Assembly: GCA_907165135.1 (NCBI GenBank)
Contig: OU015566.1
Coordinates: forward strand, 10,276,157 to 10,340,156
Direction: 5' to 3'
Length of the DNA stretch: 64,000 nucleotides
From: Oikopleura dioica
Taxonomy: Eukaryota; Chordata; Appendicularia; Copelata; Oikopleuridae
Shown here: piece after piece, positions 23,955-34,567 of the stretch
Position numbering within the stretch: the stretch's first letter is position 1
Layout of the letters: each line of letters begins with the position of its first letter
Notes under the pieces: model-generated
What the model was told of the DNA's origin: nothing
Databases searched by the model: none
The model's input: only the letters and a program-made list of their open reading frames with translations
Position numbers and translations under genes: made by a program

Positions 23955-26280
23955 ATGATTTTAAAAGATTTTCTTTGGGCAGTGCTGCAGATTCATTCTG
24001 CACTTGGACAACGAGTGGAACAAGAGAGACTTTATCCAACAGTCAAAGTGCCTGTAAATGGCGGCAGCAGTTATATTGTCCCTCTAAATACCGAAAACCT
24101 CGACACTGATTATTCAAATCAAGTCTCATTTGATCAAAATAGAGCATCACCGATTCCAGTGGGCCCTCCAAGCCCCGTTGTAGTCACTTGCCCCGTTTTG
24201 GATCTTGAAAATCTTCAAGAAGACGATGAAGAGTTCCAAATTATTCCAGCTTTCAAAACATTCGATCGGGGCTCAATCATTCCAGTCAAGATTAAAACGT
24301 CAAATACGATGTTCAAACAGTTTTTCGTCCAAGTAAAAGATGGCGAAACTGGCCAACCTTTCGGCGATTTCGGAGTTGCTTCTACAGATCGTTAGTTTGT
24401 TTTTAAAAATATACATGCCAGCGAAGAATTTTAGCTTTCAACTGTGACAAATCGAAGCCGAATCAAATGGACACATTCCGAATTGAAAACTACGAAGGCG
24501 ACGCTATTGATGTCACGTGGAAGCCGTTATCTGCTCCTAATGATTTACCAGCCACGGTCATCTTAACTGGTTCTTTCAAGTCAGCAGGTGGTGCTTACAA
24601 GGAAATAAAATCAGCAACGCTAAAAAGGAAGAGAATCGAAATTTAACTCGATATATTCATTTTAAAACTTGTTTTCGATCTTTTTCAAGGCGAGCAGATG
24701 TGAGTCTAAGAGAATGCTGCGAACTTGAGTTCCCGAAAAGCCTGCACAATGGCGACTGTGCTAGAATGTGTGAGAAGACAAGCATTGTGGATGCTCTTTC
24801 GAGTGCTCTTGAATATTGTAAAAGCGAAATTTACAAGCTCCAGAGATGCTATCATACAGGTCGCGGTTGATAAAACTTGTTTGATATGGCTTTTATTTCT
24901 AACATATTTTATATCATAGCATAATAATTAGGATTTAATTTACCTTGATAAAAATGTATTTTCCAGAAATTTAAAGGTGTCTTATCGAAAACATTTTGTT
25001 GACCAGATCAAAGAATCATTCGTAAATACGGAAGATACGGACCCGATAGAAGTCTCCAAGCTTATTGCCAGAAGTGATATGGAAAGAAAAGATTGCTGCG
25101 AGAGTGATTCGGTGACTCAAGATTGTCTTGGGCTTTGCGACGGAGCTCAAACCCTTTTTTGGAAGAAGCAGTACAATCAATGCTCAAGCGTCAACAGGTA
25201 AGATACCATTTTATATATCGAAGTAAAACTTTCTAAGACAAATTTATTCTTGCTGGTCAAGAACAACCTGCGTGGGACGATGCGAACAGAATCCAAGAAA
25301 TGATCATAAATGTCAGTGTGATCTGGACTGTATGATGCGAGGGGTAAGTCATTCGCATTATTTTTTGTCCTCATGTTCTTTAGGATTGCTGTATCGATAT
25401 GCCATTTGCATGCAAAGTTGACTTGCCCGTCAAGATTTCCTATTGGCCATCCCAGTCACTTTCCTGCACAAAAACAATCAATTTTGCCCACTATCAACGA
25501 CCAAAAGGAGTTCATCAGATGGAAGCTCTTATTGTCGACCCGAAGAAACCAAGCCCTTACGTGGCTCTCGGACTCGAGGGCTTTGTTGGAAAACTAAAGA
25601 CATTCTTCAATGTGAAAATTGACGGCGCTTATAGATTCTACTTCATGCTCGGGTCGAAGGACTTTGGACAGGTTCTCGTTGATGGCGTCAAAGTTGCCGA
25701 TCTGATTTGCTCGGCCACTGCGAAGCCTTTTCAGGTACTCATTCAAAAAATCCTAGTTTTGAATATTTGACAGGTTGATCTTCTCATGCCGTTCGGAGGC
25801 CACTCGCTTGAAATAATCTTTGCTCACACTGCCGGCGCTCATCAACTCAAAGTAGCCTATGAAGGACCAGATACTATGATGCGGCCTTCCAAAATTCCTG
25901 TCGTAAAAGAATCAGACATATTGGAAATGGGTCTGCCTGCTGAAATCGCAACTACTACAGCTGCCGTCCTTCCGACGCGGCCAGGCGCTGTTCTCGAGAA
26001 ATCAACAACGACTACAAAAGCTTCTATTGGCTGGAAGAATCCAAATGTTCCTTCGGTTCAGCCAAAGTATGCTATTTCCAGTAGAAAGATAGTAACGTTC
26101 ATTTTAAGAACTCGTCGACCAGCACCAACGAGGGCCCCTCAAACTGCACGACCACTTCCGAAAAGCTCAGACGAACAAACTAAACCTGAGAGATTTGATA
26201 TTCGCATTATAGTTGGGCTAAGTCTTGGTGTTTTTGTTGGAATCGTCGCTATTGGACTCATATTTAAATACCTCAAGTAG
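23955..26280 (+). CDS. reeler / DB-module / somatomedin-B / PA14-like membrane protein
   Basis: Multi-exon type I membrane protein. After a signal peptide (LKDFLWAVLQIHSALG) comes a reeler-like domain (exon 23955-24390 and exon 24436-24627). Two DB-type modules follow, with signatures ECCELEF...C..MC (24690-24866) and DCCESDS...CLGLC (about 24966-25198). A somatomedin-B domain (CEQNP, CQCDLDCMMRGDCC) spans exons at about 25260-25420. A PA14-like beta domain follows (FNVKIDGAYRFYFMLGSKDF, then GGHSLEIIFAHTAG). A Thr/Pro-rich stalk leads to a membrane helix (VGLSLGVFVGIVAIGLIF) and a four-residue cytoplasmic end. One intron (24628-24689) is GA-AG; the joint near 24866/24966 is not resolved. A 42-nt segment (about 26068-26109) may be an optional in-frame intron. 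Likely a cell-surface adhesion or matrix-binding protein. Confidence 0.7.
24628..24689 (+). other. non-canonical GA-AG intron
   Basis: The exon ends CTAAAAAG, the intron begins GAAGAG and ends TTTTTCAAG, and the next exon continues RADVSLRECCEL in frame. No GT donor lies in the interval before a stop codon. Confidence 0.75.
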
Positions 26281-26339
26281 TTTCACTGGAAATATTTTAT
26301 GAAACTTTTCATTCCTCTCTTTCTTCAAATAAACAAATT

Positions 26340-27236
26340 ATCTATTTCATACTGTATAAATTATACAACTAAACGATTTATTTTCTTTAAAGTTTATTCA
26401 CGAGGCAGCTGCCGGAATTAAACACTTTATTTGACGCCGAATTTGAGAATTGTGTCTCTTTCTCCCACAATTTTCTCACTTATTCATTTTATTGGACACC
26501 TTATAGTACGCTGTCGTAATGAAATTTTCAAAATGATATTTGCAACAATGGAAGATTCTTTGGTTGTAAATCAACTCAACCATCCCACGGGGTCCCCACC
26601 GGTTCTGAAACCGTTATTAGTAAAAGATATTTTTTTAGCAATCATCCCTTTCTAAGTCACCGTAAGTTCGCCCCGGGGCTGTTGGTGCAGCACGGTGCAC
26701 GGTTGGTCGTTACAAAAACTAGCACTTGTCAAAATTACTTGTATTAAAAAATTCTAAATGCCAAAGTTTTAATAGAGAATTTGAATTTCATTCAAGAGAC
26801 TGTGTCCAAATGTCTTCATTTAATCAGTATGTCACTTCAACGGCAGATTATATCGACCCACCAGGTGAACAGAATATGTGTTTTAGAATTTCCAATAAAA
26901 ATATGTTTTTTTTTTGTGATGTTCTTTCATGTTTCTAATCGCGTTGTTAAAGTTGACATTTCAAATAGGGAAGAAAAATGATCTTATTTTGCCGCGTAAT
27001 TTAAGAATTCTTGAGATATGTTCAAGTTTGAAACTTTCGCCGGTAATTCGCTCATTTATCCACTCAAATGAATGACTCTGCCGAAGTGCTTGTCAAAAAC
27101 TAGCGCGGTGGTGGTGCTTGAGCCTCCAGGCTCATAAATCACTTCTGACATTTCGCCACCGACGGCATTTTTGCTTTATCCCTTTTTCCCAATTAAGGCT
27201 GTCATTTAGTGAAAACAAAGCTAAGAGAACCTCACA
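26340..27236. other. intergenic region, nothing recognised
   Basis: Starts with the 3' end of the reeler-type gene (AATAAA at about 26328). Holds small palindromes (GTGCAGCACGGTGCAC near 26688; GAGCCTCCAGGCTC near 27120) but no recognisable gene. Confidence 0.5.
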
Positions 27237-29073
27237 ATGCCCTCTTTGATAAAAGTTATTAACAAAAAAATAGAGAGAAGATTGATAGAAATCGAAGACG
27301 AGGACTTAGAAGATACGAAAATAGAGAGGAAGCTGGACAAATGCAGAAAGTATCTGATGATTGGTCTTGCTTTGGTGGGAGTTTTGTATTATATTGCTTA
27401 CGAGTTTGATGGGTTAGAATCGGAGACATCCATGGTAAGAAAACTAGGTTCTATTGAGGATAAATATCTAGGGATTCCGCAAAAACTTCAATGATACTAT
27501 CATGAAAGAGAGCCAGGTCTCCTATGATGGAAACCTCATCATGGAATTTAACTTTGTTGAGATCAAAAATGGGCCCTGTCTATCTGGGAGACCAATTAAG
27601 ATAATTAAAAAAGAAAAATTGAAAACATGTCAAACAGACGATGATAGTTAAATCATTTTCCTTAGACTGACGCAGCTATATCTTGGGTCCAGATCTCACA
27701 GAACTCCGGCCCCAGTCGTCCAGCTATGGTTGCTCCTGATCCCTACAAACTTCCTCCACCGAATGAATATGATCCAGCAAGACATGATTTTCCGAAAGCT
27801 TACATTATCGGCGCTCCTCGGTGCGGCTGTCATGTCCTCCGGCAGTACATGGAACATCACCCGCAGATGTTCTTCACCGAAGAGCAGAACTTACACTTCT
27901 GGGACGAGAAATATTCTCAGGGGTAATTTCATCCTGTCTCGTTTCGTCAATCTTTATCAAATTTCTAGCGTGGATTGGTACAAGGAGCAAATTCCGGCAG
28001 TAAAGCCTTGGCAAATCTCCGTCGACTACACGAGTGAGTACTTGATCCAGCCACAAGTGCCACAAAGAATGATTGATGAGCTCCCAAATAACCAGACGAG
28101 GATAATTATGATGGTTTGTGACCCAATCGAGCGCGCCGAACTCGAGTTTTTCGAAATCTACAACAATTTGGACACGAATCATGCTGATTGGAAGGCAAAA
28201 TTGGACGCTGTCGGCGACATTGTAAGAATTCTCAAATATGAATGATAATTGTAAAACTCATTTTCAGGTGACCGATTTTCCAAGTTTCGCCGATCTCTAC
28301 ACGAAATTCCTCTCCGCCATCAGAGACAATCCTTCAGAAATATCAAAATACGGCGTTACGGATTTTGAGGAACTCATCGAAAATATAAGAACCATCCGCC
28401 CAGAAACCTCAATCCTGACCACATCTCTCTTCGATATCCATATTCGCCGCTGGCTGCGAGTTTTCGACCGCGGGAATATTCTTATCATGGATGGAAGGCA
28501 GCTTCAGACAGCGCCAATTGTGGCTGTCAGACGTGTTCAAAATTTCTTGAGAATCGAAGATGCAATTCCGTCAAAAGCATTTAGTTTCAATGCGACAGCG
28601 GGACTCTTTTGCATCGACACAAGTCAATTTTCTGATTTGAATGAGATCGTTTGTCCAGCAAGGGATTCGTTTGTTTGTAAGTATATTTCATCACTATTTC
28701 GTTGATTGATAAGCTATAAATTTTATAGTATGAATTAAAGTGCATCAAGTATCTTCATACTTTATGAATTCATAAAATCGTCGATAAGTACCGACAATCT
28801 TCATCATTTACTTTGTCTTGATCTCGATGTATCCTAAGTGTGAATATATCGTTCCTACAAAGTCTTAAAATAATGCTCCGTAAGCATCATCTTTTAGTGC
28901 CCGATGCTGCGCCTCGAATCTCCATGGAAGTAAAAAACAAGCTGAAAGAATGGTTCGCCCCTCACATGGCCTCATTCGCGTTCATGACGAATGACACTTT
29001 CCCCTGGGCTTATCTTCCTCAAGTTGCCCACATAGACATGCCAACTGGACAAGGATGGGGAGATCTCAACTGA
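27237..29073 (+). CDS. type II Golgi sulfotransferase, heparan-sulfate type-like
   Basis: Five exons (27237-27434, 27666-27922, 27969-28221, 28268-28676, 28898-29073) encode 430 residues. A short cytoplasmic tail is followed by a signal-anchor helix (YLMIGLALVGVLYYIAY). The catalytic domain opens with a PAPS 5'-phosphosulfate loop, YIIGAPRCGCHVLRQYM. Later come an RxxR..P..RA-type segment (VCDPIERAELEF), LFDIHIRRWLRVFDRGNILIMDG and a Cys pair (GLFCID...IVCPARDS). This layout fits HS 3-O- or N-sulfotransferases, which transfer sulfate from PAPS to glycan chains in the Golgi. The loop has Cys-Gly-Cys where many relatives have Gly/Thr/Ser, so substrate class is uncertain. The fourth intron (221 nt) is long for the locus. 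Confidence 0.75.
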
Positions 29074-29266
29074 AAGTAACAATTTACGAATCTATATATA
29101 TTTTGAAATTATAAATATTTACACAACTGCAGTATCTTCAAAGACAATATATTTAATAAAAGCTTATCAAAAAATAGTTTATTTCTTATTTACATATTGC
29201 TGCTTTTTGCATCAGATATTACTGAATGAAGTCTAGTGAAAGGGGAAAAGAAACGTAGTTTTTTAA

Positions 29267-32200
29267 TTATAGTTGACCATGATCCTGAGGAAGCTTACCA
29301 AAATCGTGTGCGCTAGAAAATTGTACATCGAGGAGGGAAGTGACAATGTTACCTTGATCAAGATGATATTGGACGATGTCGAACTCATTTTGCAATGTGT
29401 AAATAAGGTCTTCAGGAATCTCAAGCGACTGGCTTTTATACGTTTCTATTTGTTCAAATAGCCTTAGCAGCTGCCCGAAGCCCTCTAAAATATCATGAAT
29501 AAGCATTCTGCCTGATTTTTACAGGGGGAAGTTCTCCTAGACATCGAAACCGGTGTTCTTGATTCAAAGGCAAGGATTCTCAAAGAATCGGTCGAAAAAC
29601 GACATGTCTGCTTGACTATTTCGATCGTCAGGAATCATATCTACGTCTTTGTCAAGACGAACATCTTGCTCTTTTTGTCTTCCTTACCAAGTTGGTAGAT
29701 TCCATAGAGCCTGGTGTATCTCGATTTGCTCCCGTAGATAACGTGCTCTCCGTCAACGCCGCTTTTTGGTTCGATCAAGTTCCTCTCAAAAAGCCTCTCA
29801 AGAGAATTGATGTATCGGATGGTCCTGAAAACGATGAAAATCAAAGAGATAAGAATGGACTCACGTATCTTGTTCGGTGAAGTCCTCATTACTTGTAACC
29901 AGTAACACAAGATCTTGATATTCTCGTGCTTTTTGTAGAAGATCTTGAGATGCGCTGAATAACATCAAATTTCATAATCATATCATATTGATCAGTTTAA
30001 TTGAATCTTGATAACCGTTTTTGAATAGCAAGAATATCATAAGCAAAAATTCTTCAGAATTTCATTTAATGAAATTTATTTTACCTAAGAATTCCCTGGA
30101 TTGACGGAAGTTGTGTGTTTCGATTCATTTTCGTTAGCTGAGAATACTGATCGTTGAGAATTATTGTTTCCTGGTAAATCCTTTCGCAATAACTATAAAC
30201 ATCGTAGTTCACGATTGTGTGACCGGCGAGCACCTCAATAACTGCAATTCGGAAATAATAAACATTTCAGAAAACGATAGAATGTGCCCCTGCTAGCCAA
30301 ATATAGAGCAAAACTGAATGCGTTTTTTATTCTTTCCTTCCTGAGAGAACGTACTTTGCCAGGCGAGCTAAAACGTCGAGTTTGGGGTCCATTGTGAAAA
30401 AATTCTCCATCGAATCTTTTTTTGAAAAACCACTATTTATTGGTTGAAAAACTTCTTGGTTTTTAACGCACGATAAAAATTTTTATCCAAAATTTTTTAC
30501 CAAGCCTTGGATGATAGTGAGGGTAGTTGGGATTCCATCCATCATCAAAACAGTGGAAAGCTAGTGTAGGAACACCTGATGATTGAAAGAACGGCTCAAA
30601 GTTTCCACCAACGTTGACAGGTTCAAATTTCGGAAATGCCGATCTGTCTAGTCTTGCATACCGTTCTTCCCAATTCTTCAAAAGTGTGCAATCTTAACTT
30701 GAGAGTCAAACTCAAGATCATTGTTCAATGAAGATATAAAGAGTTTTACGGTTAGATAGAATACGTCGACTACCGAATGGCGGCAAACAAATCATTTCAA
30801 ACAAGATCTGCAAGGTGAAATTTTTTACCTTCGCCTTGGCTGATCGGACAATCGTCCCAATCGACTTCATCTGCAAGTCTTGTGGCGATGGTGTTGAATA
30901 ACGGGGATCCTCGAGAGAGGCAAATGTCTTTCCCAAGCACCGCCTGGTCCAAACTCAGGTATGCATTGGACAATTGCTCGATTGTCGATCGGTATTCTTG
31001 GTGATATTCGACGGATCCAATCAACCCAAGAAGCGATGTCGGCCAAGTTTGAAAAACAATCGTTCTCTTATTGCTCCAACCCGTCATTTTCATTTCGTAA
31101 ATAGCCTTTATCAATTCGTTTTGAATCACCAATCCACTCTTCGCATCCTTCACTCCTTCTGCAAAAGCGTCCATTTGCGAGTCGACAATGATAAAGTTCT
31201 CCTGCACAGTGCTGCCGAAAAAGAAGCAGGCTGGCGCCTGAATTTCCGCCAAGTCTGTGTTCATTTTTACGTCTATTGTCACTGTCTTTCCGCTGAGTTT
31301 GTCGAAATCGGCGTTGGAGAGTGGCACGATTGGAATCTTTGGAATTTTGCCCTCTTCCTGAATTATATACTCCTTCACTGTCAAACTTATAAAACGCGTA
31401 CCTTGAGTTCTTCAACAGTCTTTCTAACATTATTGACATTATTCGAAGGAATAACCGCGTCTGTTGAAATATCGCCTTTGACATAATGCGCTGAACCGTA
31501 CTGAGCATCATTTTGGTCCAAGTCTTTGAAAATGCTCAAATCAGGAACAACGAAAAGACCGGTGCAGTTGGCAGATTCTGCTTCGAGTGCGAGCTCCGTC
31601 ACAGACTTTTCTCCAGTTTTGCCATAGCAAATTCTAATAGAATTGTTCACGCTGTTTTATTAAAAAGAGATAGAGTAGTTATCATCGCAAAGAAAAATAT
31701 GAATAATTATCTTCAGGCTCAGCGAACAATCTAATAAGAATCTTAATTAAAAATATATTGAAAGTTTGCTTATTCATTTCGATTCTCATCAGCTTTTGCA
31801 AAAATATATTTTGCTCAATTAAAAAATAAACGTCGTACCTGCCAGCTTCTATCGGGATTATTTTCGAAACCACCGATCCAGTAAGATTACTATCAGAAGA
31901 CCATGCGATGTACGGATCTTGATCTGTTCTATCAACAACGATGCTACCTCCTTGATCTCGAATCGTTGTTGAAATCGGGGTAGAAATCATCACTCGGTAG
32001 AAATTGATAACAACTTGGTCGCATGTGTCTTTCCAATCCTTGGTGATGTTGAAAACGAATCTGGAGGTGATGGATTCATCCCCAGGATTAATGGTTTCCT
32101 GAGTGAAGGATTTCAGTGTTTCGTTCATGTGGTTTCTGTCGATGAACTCGTGGAAGCCTTTTCGATCACTGACAGACGAATCTGAAGGTCGTATAGGCGG

Positions 32201-32458
32201 AGCGCGGCCCAGACTTTCCAGATGTAATGATAAGTTTGAGGATTCTTTTAATTTCGGAAGTCGATTATCGATTTTTGAGACTGGTTGCTAAGAATATTTT
32301 TCTAATTGCGGCGTTAGTTCTTGAAAAAGTGCTCTCAAATAGTAAATGTACAATTTCTTTACAATTTTCCTGAAGGACCAGCCGATTATACAGCCAATCG
32401 CGATTGTAAAAGTCGCGAAGACTAAATTAGAAACAACTCTTCTCATAGGAAGCACCAT
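29267..32458 (-). CDS. transferrin receptor/NAALADase-like protein, catalytically inactive
   Basis: A type II membrane protein begins at 32458 with a signal-anchor helix (NLVFATFTIAIGCIIGWSF). A PA domain and an M28 peptidase-like domain follow. The latter is shown by DSQMDAFAEGVKDAKSGL, TIVFQTWPTSLLGLIGSVEY and YLSLDQAVLGKD (30797-31384), plus AFPKFEPVNVGGNFEPFF (about 30500-30660). The helical dimerisation domain includes NLIEPKSGVDGEHVIYG (about 29690-29800). The zinc-binding His of the HRDSW motif and the catalytic Glu pair of the WDAEEFG motif are both replaced, so it should not be a peptidase. By family knowledge it would be a receptor such as TfR. The last exon (29267 onward) is the least certain part. 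Confidence 0.72.
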
Positions 32459-32459
32459 C

Positions 32460-32898
32460 TTTTCTCTCTCTCTTTCTCTTCGTTTTTTTTAGTTTCTCTC
32501 TCTCTCAATAATTACTCTTGAACTCTGAGACTGGTATCCCCTAAATTTGCGGTTTGTCTTTGCGGCGCCCAGCGTGTTGGACTCAAACAGTTTATAGGTA
32601 TTTAAGCATTGTCAGAGACGCCAATGCGTGCGAAGGAAAGCGAGCTGCTTTTACTGCATCCGGCGAAGATGAAGGTATCCGATTTGTTGCTCGCATTTGC
32701 ATAGATGCTCAGGCACCTGCATTATTCAGTTGATTCAAATGTTTTAAAAGGTGAATAAGAGAATTTTCTTTACAATAATTTTTTGAGCGTAAAGATAAAA
32801 ACGATAGTTTTCTTACAACATACGGTACGAGCTTTGATAACAGTTTTTGAACACAGTCTTTGATCGCAGACTGTTTGATATTCTCGGGGAGATAATGT
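32460..32898. other. short intergenic region with pyrimidine tract
   Basis: Between the receptor-like gene start and the C-type lectin stop. Contains TC-repeats at about 32462-32510 and no recognisable gene. Confidence 0.5.
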
Positions 32899-33902
32899 TC
32901 AGAAAGTGAAAGCAAAACCGATGAGAATACAAATGATTGAGCAAATAATTGACGATGGAGACGAGCTTGTCGTTGTCGTTGTGGACGTTGGCGTCGTTGT
33001 TGTTGTTGTTGTTGTAGTTGTTATTGTAGTTGTTGTAGTAGTAGTAGTTGTTGGAGTTGTTGTTGTTGTAGTTTTTGTCGTTGGGAAATCGTGGCCATGG
33101 CGACAAGATTCAGGAAATCTCGTTTTGTCTTACAATATTTAAATTGACGAAACTTTATAATAATCAAAAGTATCATTTCGCATTATACGTATTTCACATT
33201 ACCTGGAACATTATCTGTGCAGAGAAATCCATGAGCATGTCCAGAATCTCCATTTAACGAGTTAAAGCAATTGACTGGCTCCCAGTTTTTCAAATCATGG
33301 TTATCAAAGTCCCCTGTCCAGTCATAGTCGACATCCAAAATAGCACAATCGGTGTCTAAATTTTCGCAGGTCTTAAATATTTGCAAAACCAAGTACCCAT
33401 CGTATTAGGATCCGGCGCGCGCTCCCAAAAAGTTGGCTTCGTCACATCGCAGGTAACATCAACTTTCTGATCATTCTCGTCAATGACATGATATTTCCAT
33501 TCAAACTTCTCTTTGTTTTCTTTTCTTACAAGACCTAGCCACAAACGGGCCCCTTCTCGATTGATTTGAGAAAGGTTGAACGCCAATTTGGAGATTTTCT
33601 CCTGCTCTTCAAATGAGCTTCAAAAATATTACCATCAACTGCAAAAATTATCACCAACCTGATGGTGGAGAGCGTTTTATTCCTCAACTTGCAGTATTCA
33701 GAAGCCTTCTGAAAGTTTAAATAATTGTCAGCATCAGGAATAAGCGCATAGTACTTAATCCCATCGTAAGCATCGACGCAAATATCTTAAATTTTGACGA
33801 TAAGACACAAGACGAGTTCTTACCGAAGCCATCACAGTCTTGAGAATATTTTGAAGCACTGAATGATCCGATTGTGAAGGGAATCACTATTTCTTGACTC
33901 AA
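32899..33902 (-). CDS. C-type lectin-domain protein with Thr-rich stalk and hydrophobic tail
   Basis: The C-type lectin fold is shown by LWLGLVRKENKEKFEWKYH, FWERAPDPNTMGTWFC and WEPVNCFNSLNGDS...FLCTDNV (exons at about 33203-33600, preceded by shorter exons to about 33902). After a phase-1 intron (33129-33202), the last exon 32899-33128 encodes a short Cys/His segment. It then has about 50 residues of almost pure Thr with a few Pro/Ser, and ends in a hydrophobic C-terminus (IICSIICILIGFAF). This is a secreted lectin on a mucin-like stalk, tethered by a GPI signal or short membrane helix. No starting ATG was found near 33902; a first exon with the signal peptide probably lies upstream. Confidence 0.72.
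32986..33083. repeat. GTT/GTA trinucleotide tract encoding the poly-Thr stalk
   Basis: Imperfect (GTT)n/(GTA)n on the plus strand, read as ACA/ACT/ACG Thr codons on the minus strand within the lectin gene. Plus-strand poly-Val and minus-strand poly-Asn frames through the same tract are artefacts of the repeat. Confidence 0.85.
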
Positions 33903-33904
33903 AA

Positions 33905-34566
33905 ATATTTAGTATAGACTGTACGTATATAATAAAGTAATAACGCACTATCGCTATATATCGTTCAATAGATATCTTTAATTTGAGCCTTTCCTGCGAA
34001 GAAAGCCTTCATTTTATCTCTTCATAAAATGTGAGAACTTTGTGACTTGAGCATAGAGTGAACTTAGCATCCTTCATTGTATTGGAGCGTGGCAATATTT
34101 GCTTTTATCCCGATAAGGGACTGCAAATTTACTGGAGATGCCCGCATCATGAAGTTAACAGGCTTCAAGACAAATTTCACATGACTAGTCATTTTAGCCG
34201 CAAAAACAGATTAAATAAGACACTTATTTGATGGATACATAGATGATAGAATGCATTGAAGTAATATGAGATAAATTATGCCACCAAATGTTTCTAGTAA
34301 TTTGTATTATTCTATATACTATCAAGAACCTAGTCTATAATACATAAATGTAAATAACAAAATAGCTACAATACTCCTCGTTTTTGACACGTGCGTTGGA
34401 CGATAACTAACGAGCCATTTTATTGATCGTTTCATAAAAATTTTCCAGCGAAAAATCTCGTTTTTCAAAGAATTCTTTGTCTAATATAAAGTCCCATCAT
34501 CAAATCAAATAGCTAGACAATAGGGCAAAATATCTCACTTTTGTGAGATTCACTTTGACTGAGAGA
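33905..34566. other. intergenic region between divergent genes
   Basis: About 660 bp between the 5' parts of the lectin gene (minus) and the SLC22 gene (plus). A candidate leader for the lectin (ATGAAGGCTTTCTTC, minus strand near 34010) could not be joined in frame. Nothing else recognised. Confidence 0.4.
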
Positions 34567-34567
34567 G

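Noticed and set aside
32906-33142. Plus-strand poly-Val frame and minus-strand poly-Asn frame
   Set aside because: Both are other-frame readings of the trinucleotide tract; the Thr frame joins in phase to the lectin exon.
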